DNA of 64,000 bases from Apiotrichum sp. Y4204. Lineage: Eukaryota; Basidiomycota; Tremellomycetes; Trichosporonales; Trichosporonaceae. Position numbers and translations under genes: made by a program. The notes under the pieces were generated by a model that worked only from the letters and a program-made list of their open reading frames with translations, had not been told where the DNA came from and searched no databases. Every line of letters begins with the position of its first letter. The first letter of the stretch is position 1. Below, one piece after another: positions 33,622-45,027 of the stretch. Location of the stretch: contig JAMYHL010000077.1 of the NCBI GenBank assembly GCA_025531455.1, positions 62,001-126,000 of the forward strand. The letters run 5' to 3'.

Positions 33622-35446
33622 CAGACAGCAACAATCAAACACCAGGAAAATGATTGACATATCGGTCTTCTTCGTTCCCGTGGGGCCTAAGAACGTTTCC
33701 TACCGGATACATTTTTAATCTTCGGCCTAACAGTACGTATTCTTCAGCAGCTTGTTGCGCCACCGAGCATTGGCCAAGGCAGAATAACCTCTGAGCTTCA
33801 TCAGGGACGACAACGTTAGCCGCCTTAAATCTTCATCTCTCCGCCAACCCCCTCTTCTTGATATGTGTATTTTTATTTGCGGACCTCCTTGCCGTTTTGA
33901 GAAGTTGTTAAGTACTACAGAGGCTCGAGGAACCTAGTCCCGTCTTTGGCGGGCGCCACACCCAGTTCTGCGCGGCTTTTCTCAGGTTAAGCGCTCCCGG
34001 TCGCCACATGGAGTCGACGCGTCTTCATCGTCCGCAGCCGCGGGCACTCTTGGCGGGCTCATTACTAACCTTTGCAGCTGCATGCCCAGTTGGACACACC
34101 TGACATCTGCGTACAGTACATCTGCAATCTGAATGGGTGGGCACGTGCGATGGCTGATCCGGCGATCCGGCGGCCGGCAGCGTCGACAGCCGTCTGATCA
34201 GTGGAATGTGCCTGCACAAAGGAATGTGGGAACGCGATGCGCCCTCTATTGCCGGTTTGAACCTGTACTTGATATGGGTAGGTGCGCGCTTCGGTGGGTG
34301 TAATGGTCGCGCGACATTGATAACGACGTCACCTTCAGAAAAAGGTGAATAACCTCCACCAGACACAGCTCCTAGATCTCAAGAGCTGCAACACTCACGA
34401 ACTCACTGATCATTGCTCCACCCACGTGTGGTCTGGCCATCAGGCATGAGGAATGCGGGACTTGATCCCATTGATGGTGTCAAGGGAGCTGTGCGGCCAA
34501 AGGCGAGGTATTGCTGCGAAATACACATATGTATATACAGTACGTTCTGCTGACCACATGTCACTAATCGAGCGAGGCCCATATGTACAGTATGTGGGGC
34601 TACGTGCGACGCAACTAACTATAGAACTGGGGCCAAACCTGCATCATGACAACCATTACAAACCTGGCATTCGTCATGCCCACACCGGTGCCCACTTATC
34701 GCAGACTAGCACTAGTCCGCGACATTACAAAACACCCAATTGATGGCGCCGAGCACCAATTCAGTCACTAACTCCGGGACCGTGTCCTAGCCCAGCTATT
34801 CATGCTCCACCGTCCCCACTTTCTCCGAAGCATTCTATCTCTCTGTTTTGCCACTTCCGGTCCCGTCCATGACCACCCTGTACGCCACCGATCGGGACCT
34901 GCCTTGTAACCTGCCAGCGTGGTAGCTTCTTGGGCCGAGACACGCCGGTCGTCGGTCCTCGGGCTGAGGCGGAGCAATGAAATAGCAAGGTGTTTCTCAA
35001 TGGAGTCGGATGTGCCACCACTCTCCTGAACAAACACTGCGCGCTCGCTGTTGAGCATACTGTACCTGATCGCACAGCCAACACTAGTGCCCTGTGAGAG
35101 GGTTCGGTTACGCACATTCCTCAGGAATGCTGGAATGCAAAGGCCGCACTTCTTGGGTCCGTTTTCGGTTGTGTGGCAGACTGTTTGTGGCCAGACCATT
35201 GAAAATTTGGGTGTTCAACAGTTGGGTCGGCTCAACAGGAGCAGGAGCCAGAAGGAGGACTGCAGCGCCCGAGCGGTCACTGCGCCGAGGCCAGGAGGCC
35301 CAGCTTCTCGAGATAGCTGAAAGAGGGGGACAACATGAGAAGATGAATAAAAGGATGGAACAGTGTGAGAGCAGGTGGAAAGTGCTGTAATCCTCCCATC
35401 CCATCCAGAACGATACTCGGGTCATCAATCATCAAAGAATCTCCCC

Positions 35447-36701
35447 ATGTACGCCGTTCTCGCCTTCGTCTTGGTCGCCGGGGTGCGCGCGCAATGGCCC
35501 GAGTCCTACAATCTTGGCTGCCTCGAAGCCACCAGCATCCCGAGTACGGCGTGGGATCGCGGCACGTACGGCACAATCCAGGAGTGCTCTGTGAGAGATT
35601 TCCGCCGAGGAGGAGCTGACGATCAGCAAGCGTGCGACCGCTATGTCTACGACTACACGACTCTGCTGCCAGGGGGTGGGTATGCGTGCCACTGTTCGCA
35701 GCTCCCACCGCCCGACATTGCGTTTACCGACGCCGTGCCCAGCAATGACCCGTGGAACCCCCAGCTCATGACCTGTGCGGTGGGCGTAACAAGAGTGAGG
35801 AAAGAAGACAGGAGAGTGAGATTACCAGAATACTGACGAGGTCCAGCTCGGAGGCCAGCAGCCGCGCACTGTGTGGGAGCTGTATGCGTGCGCTGACCAG
35901 ATGTACATCTACCTCACCCAAACGGGAAACATGGAGGGACGATTCTTCCCTCCGCCAGGGACGCCGCCGAACGAGATCGGGCAGTACGAGACACGGCCGG
36001 CGCAGGACCGCAGCTTGTGTCTGGACCAGTGCGAGTCGTACGTGTCCCCGGAGGGCAAGATGCGCGTGGTGCTGTTCAAGGAGGGCGGGCTGGCGACGCC
36101 GCTTGACGAGCCGAGTGTGCAGGGCATCTGGTGTCTGTGTGCAGATTTCGACGCGGCCAAGCGCGACCAGTACGGCGTGTGCCACAACGGCAATTATGCA
36201 GACTACACGCGCTACGACGACCCGGTGTACGTCGAGGACATGCCGCCGCTTGCCGAAGAGGGCGTCATCCCCAGCGGATTTGCGCGCCGGCGCGCATTCT
36301 ACGCCCGCCTGGCGGCCGAGCTTGAGAAGCGCGAAAACCCAAACTGTCCCCGTGGGCTGCTGGACTGCCGCGTCGGAGATGGGTACGAGTGCATCGACCC
36401 GCAGACCGAGCTCGGTGAGTGGTAAGGGTGTTTTCGCAGCTGACGCCAGAATCGTGCGGCGGATGCCTGCACGGCGACATGGGAAACAGCTCGAAGGTCG
36501 GCTACGAGTAAGTGAAGCTGATAGGACACTCTGCTGACGCCCAGCTGCACCGCGCTCCCGGGCGTGAACCCGCGCGCGGTGACCTGCTCTGAGGGGCGCT
36601 GCATCGCGTCCGCGTGCCGGCCCGGATGGCGACTCGTGAACGGAATCTGTGGGAATGTCCAGCCGCTCAAATCAAGAGGCACAAAGCCGCAGGGCAAGTG
36701 A
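35447..36701 (+). CDS. CPL1: Secreted Cys-rich protein with CPL1-like domain
   Basis: Four exons (35447-35779, 35841-36414, 36450-36507, 36545-36701), 373 residues. MYAVLAFVLVAGVRAQ is a clean signal peptide. The N-terminal part has paired Cys in a WSC-like order (GCLEA, ECSVRD, ACDRY, YACHC, TCA). The middle continues with ELYACADQMYIYL, LCLDQCESY, WCLCADFD. The C-terminal CPL1-like domain reads CPRGLLDCRVGDGYECID, ESCGGCLHGDMGNSSKVGY, then DCTALPGVNPRAVTCSEG and CIASACRPGW. In Cryptococcus neoformans the CPL1 protein is secreted and recognised by the host; whether this relative does the same is unknown. The intron 1 donor could lie 6 nt further on without changing the frame. Confidence 0.88.
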
Positions 36702-37710
36702 AGACCACCAGACGAATCCATGGGTCAAAGGTATAGATGGGATTGGGTACACTGCTCGGCCTAGATGTATTAATGTGTGAGAACCAACGTGCGATCGCGA
36801 GCTCGTGGAGCCATGTATCCATGCGGTGTCCGTTCCCATCCTTGTCTCCGTTCCCGTCTTTGTCGGTGCAATTGATAAGAACACTGAATGCCTTGTATGT
36901 CGCTTGTCAGTAGACTAGATCAGTGGTGGATCTCAAGCAAACGAGCTAGCGAGATGGGTGAAGTTGTGCGGATGGATTTTGCTCGATGCGGGCAGTCTGC
37001 CGAGGGTAATCAGATGGTAACCTTTGCGCGCTGTACGCGTGTACCGCGTGCGCTGGGAGCTGGCCGACCATGGCCGAGCTGGCCTAGGCTGGCGTCGAGC
37101 TGGGTCCACACATGACAGGTCACGTGATACAGCCAAATGACAGCCACGTTGTGAAAACACAATAAGCGGGGCCCCAAGTCCCCACGTGGCTGCACTGAAA
37201 AAAAAAAAAATCCTCTCGATCTCCAAGTCGGCCGGACCCGAACCGCCAGCTTCAAGCTCTCATCAGGTGAGCATCTGCAGACAAATGTGCATGTTGATCA
37301 CAATTCCGCGGATCCGTGGGAGTCGAGTTAGTATCGACGTTCGAATGGATAGCTTGTCTAACTCGGGCTGGTTGTTCTTGTTGCTGCTCTGACTGCAACT
37401 GCTACTTCTTCTGCTACTGCTACTGCTCCGGCTCCGATGCTCTGCACCTGCTAAGCTGACTCTCAATATGCTGCAACCCGCCGTGCCGCACCGCACGCGA
37501 GCCTCTTCTCTGCTGCTACTCAACACGTCCATGCCGCATACGTCCATTTCGGCGCGTATCAATCCAAACATTGCGCCTGTCGCGACGCGCCGCGAGCGCG
37601 ACACACTGGGGCGCCTCGTTGTGTCAATGTGTACATGGGGGTCATGCTAAAACGCTAGAACCAAGGGAACCGAGCCGCGAGTATGTCATATCTCTTGCGT
37701 CTAGATTCGC
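36702..37710. other. Intergenic, CPL1-like gene to RPS27 3' end
   Basis: No supported gene. Has TCACGTGA at 37120-37127, CCACGTGG at 37182-37189 and an A13 run at 37198-37210 in close order. A 60-codon ATG frame at 37468-37650 has no recognisable product. Confidence 0.5.
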
Positions 37711-38071
37711 TTAGTTCTTCCGGCGGAAAGAGCAGCCTGTGGGCGTTAGTAACTGCGCAAGTGTGGTGAGATGTGATTGCGGGCTAGACAGCTGCCTTAA
37801 AATGTCCAACAGCTGTCGGGAATCGCCTCTGAAACTCACCCTCAGTAAGCTTGGCCTTGCCACCCGAAGGCTGGCAGAGGACGGTGGCGCACGAACCGCA
37901 CTGGACGACGGTGGAGGCGTGCGAGAAGACGGTGGTGATCTGGAAGCAGCCGGGGCACTTGACGTCCATGAAGAACGAGTTGGGCTTGGGCACGAGCTGC
38001 TTGAGCTTGTGGGTGCGGGCCTGAGCCTCGGCGGAGGGGTGGAGAAGGTCGACGGCGAGAACCTTGGTCAT
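37711..38071 (-). CDS. RPS27: 40S ribosomal protein eS27
   Basis: Zinc-ribbon protein of the small subunit. Two exons (37840-38071 and 37711-37736) separated by a 103-nt intron, 85 residues. Reads [20 protein letters not shown], then [35 protein letters not shown] and [20 protein letters not shown]. The C4 zinc motif CPGC...CGSC is intact. The last eight residues, GCSFRRKN, come from the tiny second exon, a conserved family ending. Confidence 0.97.
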
Positions 38072-39541
38072 GTTAGATTCGGTTTCGTGTGGTAATTTGG
38101 TAGATTCGAGTGCGCGTAGATGGTCTGAATGTCTTGGGAGAGATTATAAGGATTTAGTAGACGAAAATGGAGCGATGAAGATGGAGAAGAGGGCTCTCTG
38201 GGATGGGCGGCGTCGCTGGCTTAAATGTCCGTTTCTGCGGGTCGAACAGAGCGGGCGAGCGAGGTCGGCGAGAGGAAATGCAGGCGAGAAACAGCGGCAG
38301 AGAAGGCCGCAGAACGGCACCGAATCTCGATAGACTCCGACCGGATCGGATCCCAGCCAGCTCGAGCGGGCCTCGAGCGGGCCTGCGCGCGGCGACGGTC
38401 GATCGCCGGAACCGAGATGGATGCTCCGGGGCGGTGGCAATCAAGCAGCACAGGGACAGCTCTTCGCCATGTAGGCCGAGATGAGAAGAGACAGCGAACC
38501 TCGCCACCAAGGGCGGCGCACCTCTCCTCACATCGGCACACGAGCCCTTCCCAGCCACCCATCTCGGTCCCATCTCGAGCAGAGGTCTCGCGCCCGCCGT
38601 GTTCGCCATCGCGGTCGTCGTATCGTTCGCGGGTGCCGTCAAGTCGTCGCGGTCATGTCGTGTCGAGCCCAGCCAGATATTTTCCCATCCCATGATCCTT
38701 CTCCATTTTCTCCATCTTCCAGCTCCTTTTCCGTCTCCATTCTTTCTCTCTTCTCCCTCGACGTCGATTCCATCTGCGCGCGCGGGGTACGTACCATTTT
38801 GGATGTGTGATGAGACGCAAGTCGTGGGGCTCTCGCGAGTCTTTTAGCGGCGTGGCGGGGGAAAGGGGGAGGGATATGGAGAGGGGGCGAATGGATGTCG
38901 GTCGCGAGCGAGAGCCAGAGCGGGGCGGGAGGGGTGCGTGTGCGCTGCAGTGGTGGGAGACCAGCACACAGCCAGGCCAGCGGCAGGTGGGGTCGCCGCC
39001 CGTTTCTCCCAGAGCCAGCTCTGCCCAGCGTGTTCCATCAGCCATCCTCCATTTTCCCTTTCCGCTCCACTCTCCCCAGCCAGGACACCACTCAGTTTCG
39101 TTCCTCGCTCATAACCCCGAAATCCCGATGTGGCACTCTCGGCGGGAAGATTTTTTCACTCCACAGTCTCGTGGTTTTCCCGTGTTTTCAGTCTGTTTAC
39201 TCCCGCTCTTTATGTAATACTTTTAATTCGTGCCTGGGTCATCTCCGCCGATCGACGGCACACGCCGATCGCCGAGTTTCCAAGTCCGAGATCCGAGCTC
39301 CATTCCAAACATCCCATTCCACCTGTTCCAGCCCGAACATCAGACATGTCGAGCGCAGATCGTAGTGCCTTCCACCCCCTTCTACTCTCTTCTACCTACT
39401 CATCTAATCTGTGTAATGGAATGCAGAAAAAGCCTAAACTATGCAAGTGCCGAGATCCCGACAGCATCGGCGTCACCGGCACCACCGGCGTCATCGCCGA
39501 CGCTCCACCCCAGCCCCACCTCCGCCGCTCTACAACCCACC
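38072..39541. other. Intergenic, RPS27 promoter side
   Basis: 1.5 kb upstream of RPS27 and downstream of LTV1 (both minus). No gene seen; purine-rich + strand at 38100-38350, pyrimidine-rich near 38690-38770. Confidence 0.5.
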
Positions 39542-41706
39542 CTACATACGGATAACGCCGCGCGTCACGGACACGTCCGCCGCACGCCCGCCGGCCACCG
39601 CCTTGGCGTGGCTCGCGACCTGGCGCTTGCGCTCGTCGCCGAACGTACGCGTGTGCTCCTTCTTCTCTGCCCGGCGGTTTGCGCGCTGCTCCTTGACAGC
39701 CGCCTTGCGCGCCTTCTTCTCTGCCGCCGTCTCGCCCTTTGGCCGGGCGACAGTCACCTTTGGTGCCTCGCGCTCTGTCTCTGAACCCGAGTCAGATTCC
39801 GGCTCAGGTTCGACCGCGGCAGCAGCACGGGCAGCGGCCAGTGCGGCTCGGCGCTCGGCACGCGCCTTCACCTCCGCCGTACTGCGAGCCCGGATCATGC
39901 CAGGGTGGTTATCAGTATTTGTGTACGTGCCTGCAGTCAGTAACGAGAAGCATGAGTTGGGAGGGGGAAGTGATGCGTGATGGAAGATCCCATATCCAGC
40001 GTCAGACCAGTTACTGCTGAACATCCCACTCGACCCAGCAGCAATAGGTTCGATGCGACAATGTGACCATCTGAGCCCCCGCATACCACAACGCGGCAAG
40101 CCGCCACCCGTACTCACTGAGAATAGTCTCGACGTCCCACTTCTCCTTCTCCGGCTGCACCTCCTCCATGCGAAGCAGCTCCTTGTCCTCCTTGACGTAG
40201 CCGCGGCCGAGGCGCTCAAGCTCGAGGATACGCCGCCTGTTCTCCTCGTGGCCGATACCGGTTCCGTCGTCTGCTTCCTCGAGCGCCGCACGCAGGACCT
40301 GTAGCTTCTCCGGGCCGGATAGGCTGTTAGATCCGACGGCCTCGCGCATGCGCCGTCCGACCACCTCGTACTTGTCCAAAAAGTCGTCCATGATCGCGTC
40401 AAAGTCCTCGCGCGTGACTGTTGGTGGCGAGCCGGGCTCGAAGCCACCACCTCCCTTGGAGAACATTGACACGCGCGAGGCAGTCGACATGTACGACGGT
40501 GCGATCGACACGTCGTCCCCGTCGTCAAACTCGTCGAGGTACTCGTCGTCCTCGTCATCCAGCTCGTACTCGCGCTCGATGCGGTCAAACCGGTCGTCGA
40601 GGTCGCGTAGGTTCTCGTTACGGTACACGCTTGCCGAGGACATGGACATGCCGGAGGCGTCCGATGGGCCGCGCTTGCCGTGCCGCTTCTTGCCGCCCTT
40701 GACCATCATGTCCTTGAACTGCGAGGTGAGGCTGCCCACCGTGTCGGCCGCCTCTGACCGCCCCTCCTCATCGCCCTCGTCGCTGTCCCACCCGCCGTTC
40801 GACACCGGTGTCGGACCCACAGGCTTGCCACCCGCAGCCTTGAACGCGCGGAACCGGTCCTCCCACGTCTCGACGCGCTCGCCGTTTTCAGTCTTGGCAT
40901 CGTCGTCGTCGCTTCCGTACTCGCCCTTCGGCTCGATATACGTCCCGTCGTCGTTCAGGCCCCATTCGGCGAACTCAAACTCCTCCCCCTCCTCGTCGTA
41001 ATCGAGCTCTCCCGAGCCAAGCAGCTCCCCAAACACATCTCCATCCTCCGCATCCTCGTCGATAAACGCTTCGTCGTCAAGCGCCTCGAGCACCTGGCGG
41101 AGATGCGGGTCCATATCCGGCTGAAGGCCCTGGAGCTCCAGCGGGATCGCCTCCTTGGACGCCTGCACCTCCGCCTGGCTCATCTCATACCGCGAGGGGA
41201 GCACTTCCTCGGGCATCTTGAACATGTCCTCAGCGCGGCCCTTGCCCTTCTCCTTGTGCCCCTGGTTCTTCATCCCTGGCGCGACGCCGCTTCCGCGCGG
41301 TGCGGCGAGCAGGATCGACTCGGCGGCACCGGCTTCGCCGACGGTCTTGAGATGCTGCATGTAGTCGTATGCCGAGTCGTCAAACGTAATGCCATATGTT
41401 GCCGCTTCTCCTTCGTTTGCGCGCATCTTGCTGCCCTCTGTGACGGCCAGCTCGGCCATCGTCGTGACCTTGGGTCCCTGGGTGTCAGTAATTGTCGCGT
41501 GAGACAACGGTGTCCCCACCATCTCCTATCTCTCGCCACGCCATACGCACCCCATGTTTACCTCCCGCATTGAGACGGTCAACAGACTTGAAGACCTGCT
41601 GGCTCGCCTCGGGGTCGTTGATGAGCGGGTCGCGCACGGAACGGTGCACGAGCTGGAAGTGCTGCGCGCCCGGCGCGCGGTAGATGGACTTTTTGGTTGG
41701 CGCCAT
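39542..41706 (-). CDS. LTV1: 40S ribosome biogenesis factor Ltv1
   Basis: Late pre-40S assembly and export factor. Starts MAPTKKSIYRAPGAQHFQLV, HRSVRDPLINDPEASQQVF, the conserved N-terminal box. Then VTEGSKMRANEGEAATYGIT and DDSAYDYMQHLKTVG, highly acidic stretches, and the Ltv1 core SYMSTASRVSMFSKGGGGFE with FDAIMDDFLDKYEVVG. The C-terminus after introns near 40105 and 39930 reads NTDNHPGMIRARSTAEVK and ends in Lys/Arg-rich helices (KGETAAEKKARKAAVKEQRA, KEHTRTFGDERKRQ). At least three introns. It shares a 390-bp divergent promoter with TIM13. Confidence 0.95.
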
Positions 41707-42096
41707 CGTGCGAGATGGATTCGATTTGGGTGCGGCTCTGTCTTGCTGTCGTGGTTCTGGTGATTATACGTGTCGCTATGCAAGGTTTCTAGCTTGTAGG
41801 AATGTAGATGGAAGTGTAAAGCACCAAAGTTGATGAAGACGCAGTGTTCGTTGACATCGAGAATGCTCATACCTCCACTTTTGGCTGAAAATATTTCCGC
41901 CGCCCAGGCAGCCCGTTAGCTCGTGCAGCCCAGCCCAGACCCGCATGGCTCACGCCACTCTGCTTCCACCCCGCTGCACGCCGCCGCTCGTTCGGCTACA
42001 ACCAACGGGCACTCACCTTTGTATGCAAAAGTCATTCCGACACTCAAGTTACTTGCACCTCATCTTCTCCACCACCCAGCAACAAAACACAACAAA
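41707..42096. promoter_or_regulatory. Divergent promoter LTV1 / TIM13
   Basis: 390 bp between two divergent ATGs, so both promoters must lie here. The TIM13 side is CA-rich (AACAAAACACAACAAA before the ATG). No TATA box or known motif stands out. Confidence 0.5.
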
Positions 42097-42798
42097 ATGT
42101 TCGGCTCCAACGTCCAGATCACCTCCGGTGAGTGCTTAACATGCTATTCCCCGCTCTGGTGCTCACGGCAGACATGCAGCAGAAGAAGGAGCAGCTCAAG
42201 CAGCAGGTCCAGCAGGAGGTGAGTGACTCTTGTTGCGGACACGACTGACCCGCAGCTCGCCGTTGCTGGTGCGCAGCAGCTCATCAACAAGATCACCGAG
42301 AACGTGGGTATTGCGGGGAACAGGCGATGGGAACGGAGATGCTGGGATATCGAGACGAGATTGGGGATCACGAACATCAGCGGGATAGAACTCGATGGAA
42401 CGCGCGGAGAAAAGTGATGTCAGGCGAGATGTCCCGACGCTGGCAGAGTCCTTGTTGGAATTGCCCCGAGCACCGCGCTGGGCGAGTGTGATTGAGAGGC
42501 CGCGCGAGTTCTTGATGGGACTCAGCTTCATCCATCAAGGCGAACGCGACTCTTACTATCTCGCAGGCTCCATCTCAGCCTCCCTTCATCCCTCCCCTAC
42601 CTTCCCGTCTCTCTTCTTCTCCTTCCGCATCATCGCTGACCCCAGTGCTTCTCCAAGTGCATCACCCGCCCGGGCACCTCGCTTTCTGGCGGCGACGAGC
42701 GCTGCCTCACGCAGTGCATGATGCTCTACATGGCCGCGTTTGACCAGACCTCGAAGAGCTACGTCCAGCGTATCGCCAAGGAGCGCGCGTCGCAGTAA
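42097..42798 (+). CDS. TIM13: Mitochondrial intermembrane-space chaperone Tim13
   Basis: Small Tim protein that, with Tim8, escorts hydrophobic precursors across the intermembrane space. Four exons, 92 residues: MFGSNVQITS, DMQQKKEQLKQQVQQE, LAVAGAQQLINKITEN and the last with the twin CX3C motif (CFSKC and CLTQC, 15 residues apart), ending SYVQRIAKERASQ. The first two introns are short (44 and about 37 nt), but intron 3 (42304-42645) is 342 nt, the largest I measured in a gene this small. Splicing at phase 0 puts Cys first in the last exon. Confidence 0.95.
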
Positions 42799-43073
42799 GC
42801 GCGTCGCGCTGCGGGGAATGTAGAAGTGAAGTGTACTGCCGTGCCGTGCGCGGCGTCGCTTCGAGCACGCGAGTTGCAAACTGTATTGTGGACGCAGCGG
42901 CGTGCCGTGCTCCTCGCCACCATCCCCACCCCTCAATCAAAACATCTCGAGCGGCCCCTCTGGACACACCACTCTGTAGCATCACAATGCATCATATCAG
43001 CCCGGACGCAGCACGGCCGCAGAATGCCGTTTGGATATAGTTGCACACCAATCTCATCCCTCTATAGCACATC

Positions 43074-44288
43074 CTACTCATCGTCATCATCATCGTCGCC
43101 CTCGGCGCGGACGACCGCATAGATCTTGCGGCGATTGCTCTCGACGGCCTCCTCGACCGCCGCGGCGCGGAACATGGCCTTGAGGAGGGCGGCACGCACC
43201 ACGGCCGGCTCGCCAACATTCTCCGCAATGGCAGGGAAGCGCGGCTCCTCGGGCGGCGGCGGGCCCTTCCTCCGCTTCGTAGGGCGTTCCTCCTCCTCCT
43301 CTTCCGGGTTGAGCGTCTTGAGCACCGGCATGAACAGCACGCTCATAAGACGAGAGTGCACGAGCGAGACACGCGTGCGTGCCAGCAGCTCGATGTGCGG
43401 CGCAAGTAGCTGGACGAGTGGTGTGGGGCCAAGACCCTCGGACAGCACGGCGTCCAGCTCGGCGAGGTAAATGTCGGCAATGTGCGTCGCCAGCGAGGTC
43501 GGCACGCTCTTGTCCTGCCACCTGAAGGTCAGCGTGGGCTTAAATGGAGAAGACTGAGAGGTCGTCATACCCCCTGTACCTCTACCATTACTCACGTCAT
43601 GGGACCCCGCTCGCCGATGAGGATGGCGTTGACGCCGTCGATCGCCTCCTCGCTCCACTCCTCGCGCGCGAGCAGCCGGAACGTCGCATTAATATACCGC
43701 CTGATAAGCATGTAGTACTTGTCCATCCTGGAATCAGCATTGAATAAGAGGCTGTACGGGTGCTTGGAGGACTACACCCTACACCCGCTGTCTTCCTCAC
43801 CTCAGACGATCAATCCCATTCCACTCGCGCACGATCGCCGTCCAGAACCCCTCGAGAAACCCAAGCGCCGCAGCTAGGCGCGCATCTTCCCCTCCAACAG
43901 GGTTGATCCGGAGCACGAGATTGGCGAGGTCCGTCGCGAGCGCCTGCTGCACGAGCGGCTTGTCCGACATCCAGAAGCCTGGGATCAGCACTGGACACTA
44001 AAGAGTACTCACAGTAGAACAGGCCTTTCCACAGCTTGGCCATCTCCTTTTCCGGAAGCGGGACGTACTCGCCCCCATCCTCGCCGCCGCGCGAGAGGAA
44101 CGCCTGCAGATTCTGGATCCCCGCGTCGCGCACCTTCTTATCTGGACAATAAGCGACGTTTGATTAGTCCCGGGCTTACCAGTGTGCGCGAGCTGTTTGC
44201 CGAGCGGCATTTGCGCGAGCGCGCGGCCCTCTTCAACGGCGGGCTTCTCTTTCCGGCTCTTGGACTTGGTCTTGCGCGGGGCCGACAT
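43074..44288 (-). CDS. RRP1: Ribosomal RNA processing protein Rrp1 (Nop52)
   Basis: Nucleolar factor for 27S pre-rRNA processing in 60S synthesis. Starts MSAPRKTKSKSRKEKPAV, a basic nucleolar-type leader, then LGKQLAHTDKKVRDAGIQN and the family blocks [73 protein letters not shown] and THIADIYLAELDAV. A Glu-rich run and KRRKG basic patch precede an acidic end (EGDDDDDDE). Introns at about 43990-44020 and 43740-43800. TCACGTGA at 44372-44379 is 84 bp upstream of the ATG. Confidence 0.95.
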
Positions 44289-45027
44289 TGTGGTGGGGAG
44301 GGTGTTGTTGTGAGTAGTCGAGGACGCGAAGATGAGAAGGAACAGAACGAGAATGTCAACTTTTGGACAGGTCACGTGACTAAATCGGGTGGCGGAATGG
44401 GGAGGTTGTATTAGGAAATTTAATTAATGAGTGAGATTACACTTCCACATTTGATTACAAAACGTGCATTACTATTCTGGCCTCATGACCCAGCAGCATT
44501 CACCACTGCAACCGACATTCAAACTGTCCACACACCTCCTTACGTGTGGTCTGATCACTCAACAACTTAGCTACGACACACTTTGGTATATAACATGATG
44601 CTACAGGTCGCTACCATAATGACTCCTCGTCAGGATCAAAGGCACATGCGAATCACGGTCGTTTCAGCGGTAATGGTATGGTATCGGGGGCGCGGGGCCC
44701 AGGCTTGAGCGTCGGGTTACAGAAATTCCAAAGTGCCGCGTTGCGTTCACGTCTGGTCGTGTGGACACAGCACACGTCCCGACCGGCATTCGTATCCACA
44801 TTCCGCCCCTTGTCGTCCAAATCGCGTCGCGAGTTTACTAGGGAGCATTGTTCAGCCGTTCGGCTGTGGCTCATAGGCGAAAAAGCCAAGCCGTTGCTCT
44901 TATTTATTTTGAAGTGGTGGTTTCCGGTTCGCGGGTCGGACATATCGTGGGACCGGCTAAGGCGCAATCTTCCGTTGTCTCTTCACCCATTCTCAGTCCC
45001 ATCTTGTTCTTCACACAGTCCCACCCC
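44289..45027. other. Intergenic, RRP1 promoter side
   Basis: No gene seen. AT-rich around 44400-44480; TCACGTGA at 44372-44379 next to RRP1. Confidence 0.5.

Larger units (their letters stand above)
32400..35446. other. 3-kb gene-poor region
   Basis: No supported gene on either strand. It holds a 14-bp perfect inverted repeat (33119-33169), an A25 tract (33597-33621), and an AT-richer stretch (about 33640-33930) unlike the GC-rich coding DNA around it. CACGTGTGG occurs near 34424. Divergent flanks: leader of the orphan gene on the left, promoter of the CPL1-like gene on the right. Confidence 0.5.

Noticed and set aside
34768..35199. Open frames on the minus strand before the CPL1-like gene
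   Set aside because: Overlapping frames of similar length on both strands and no splice-consistent model; looks like random sequence.
37468..37650. 60-codon ATG frame on +
   Set aside because: Short, no signal peptide or domain, flanked by no clear promoter; could be real but cannot be supported.
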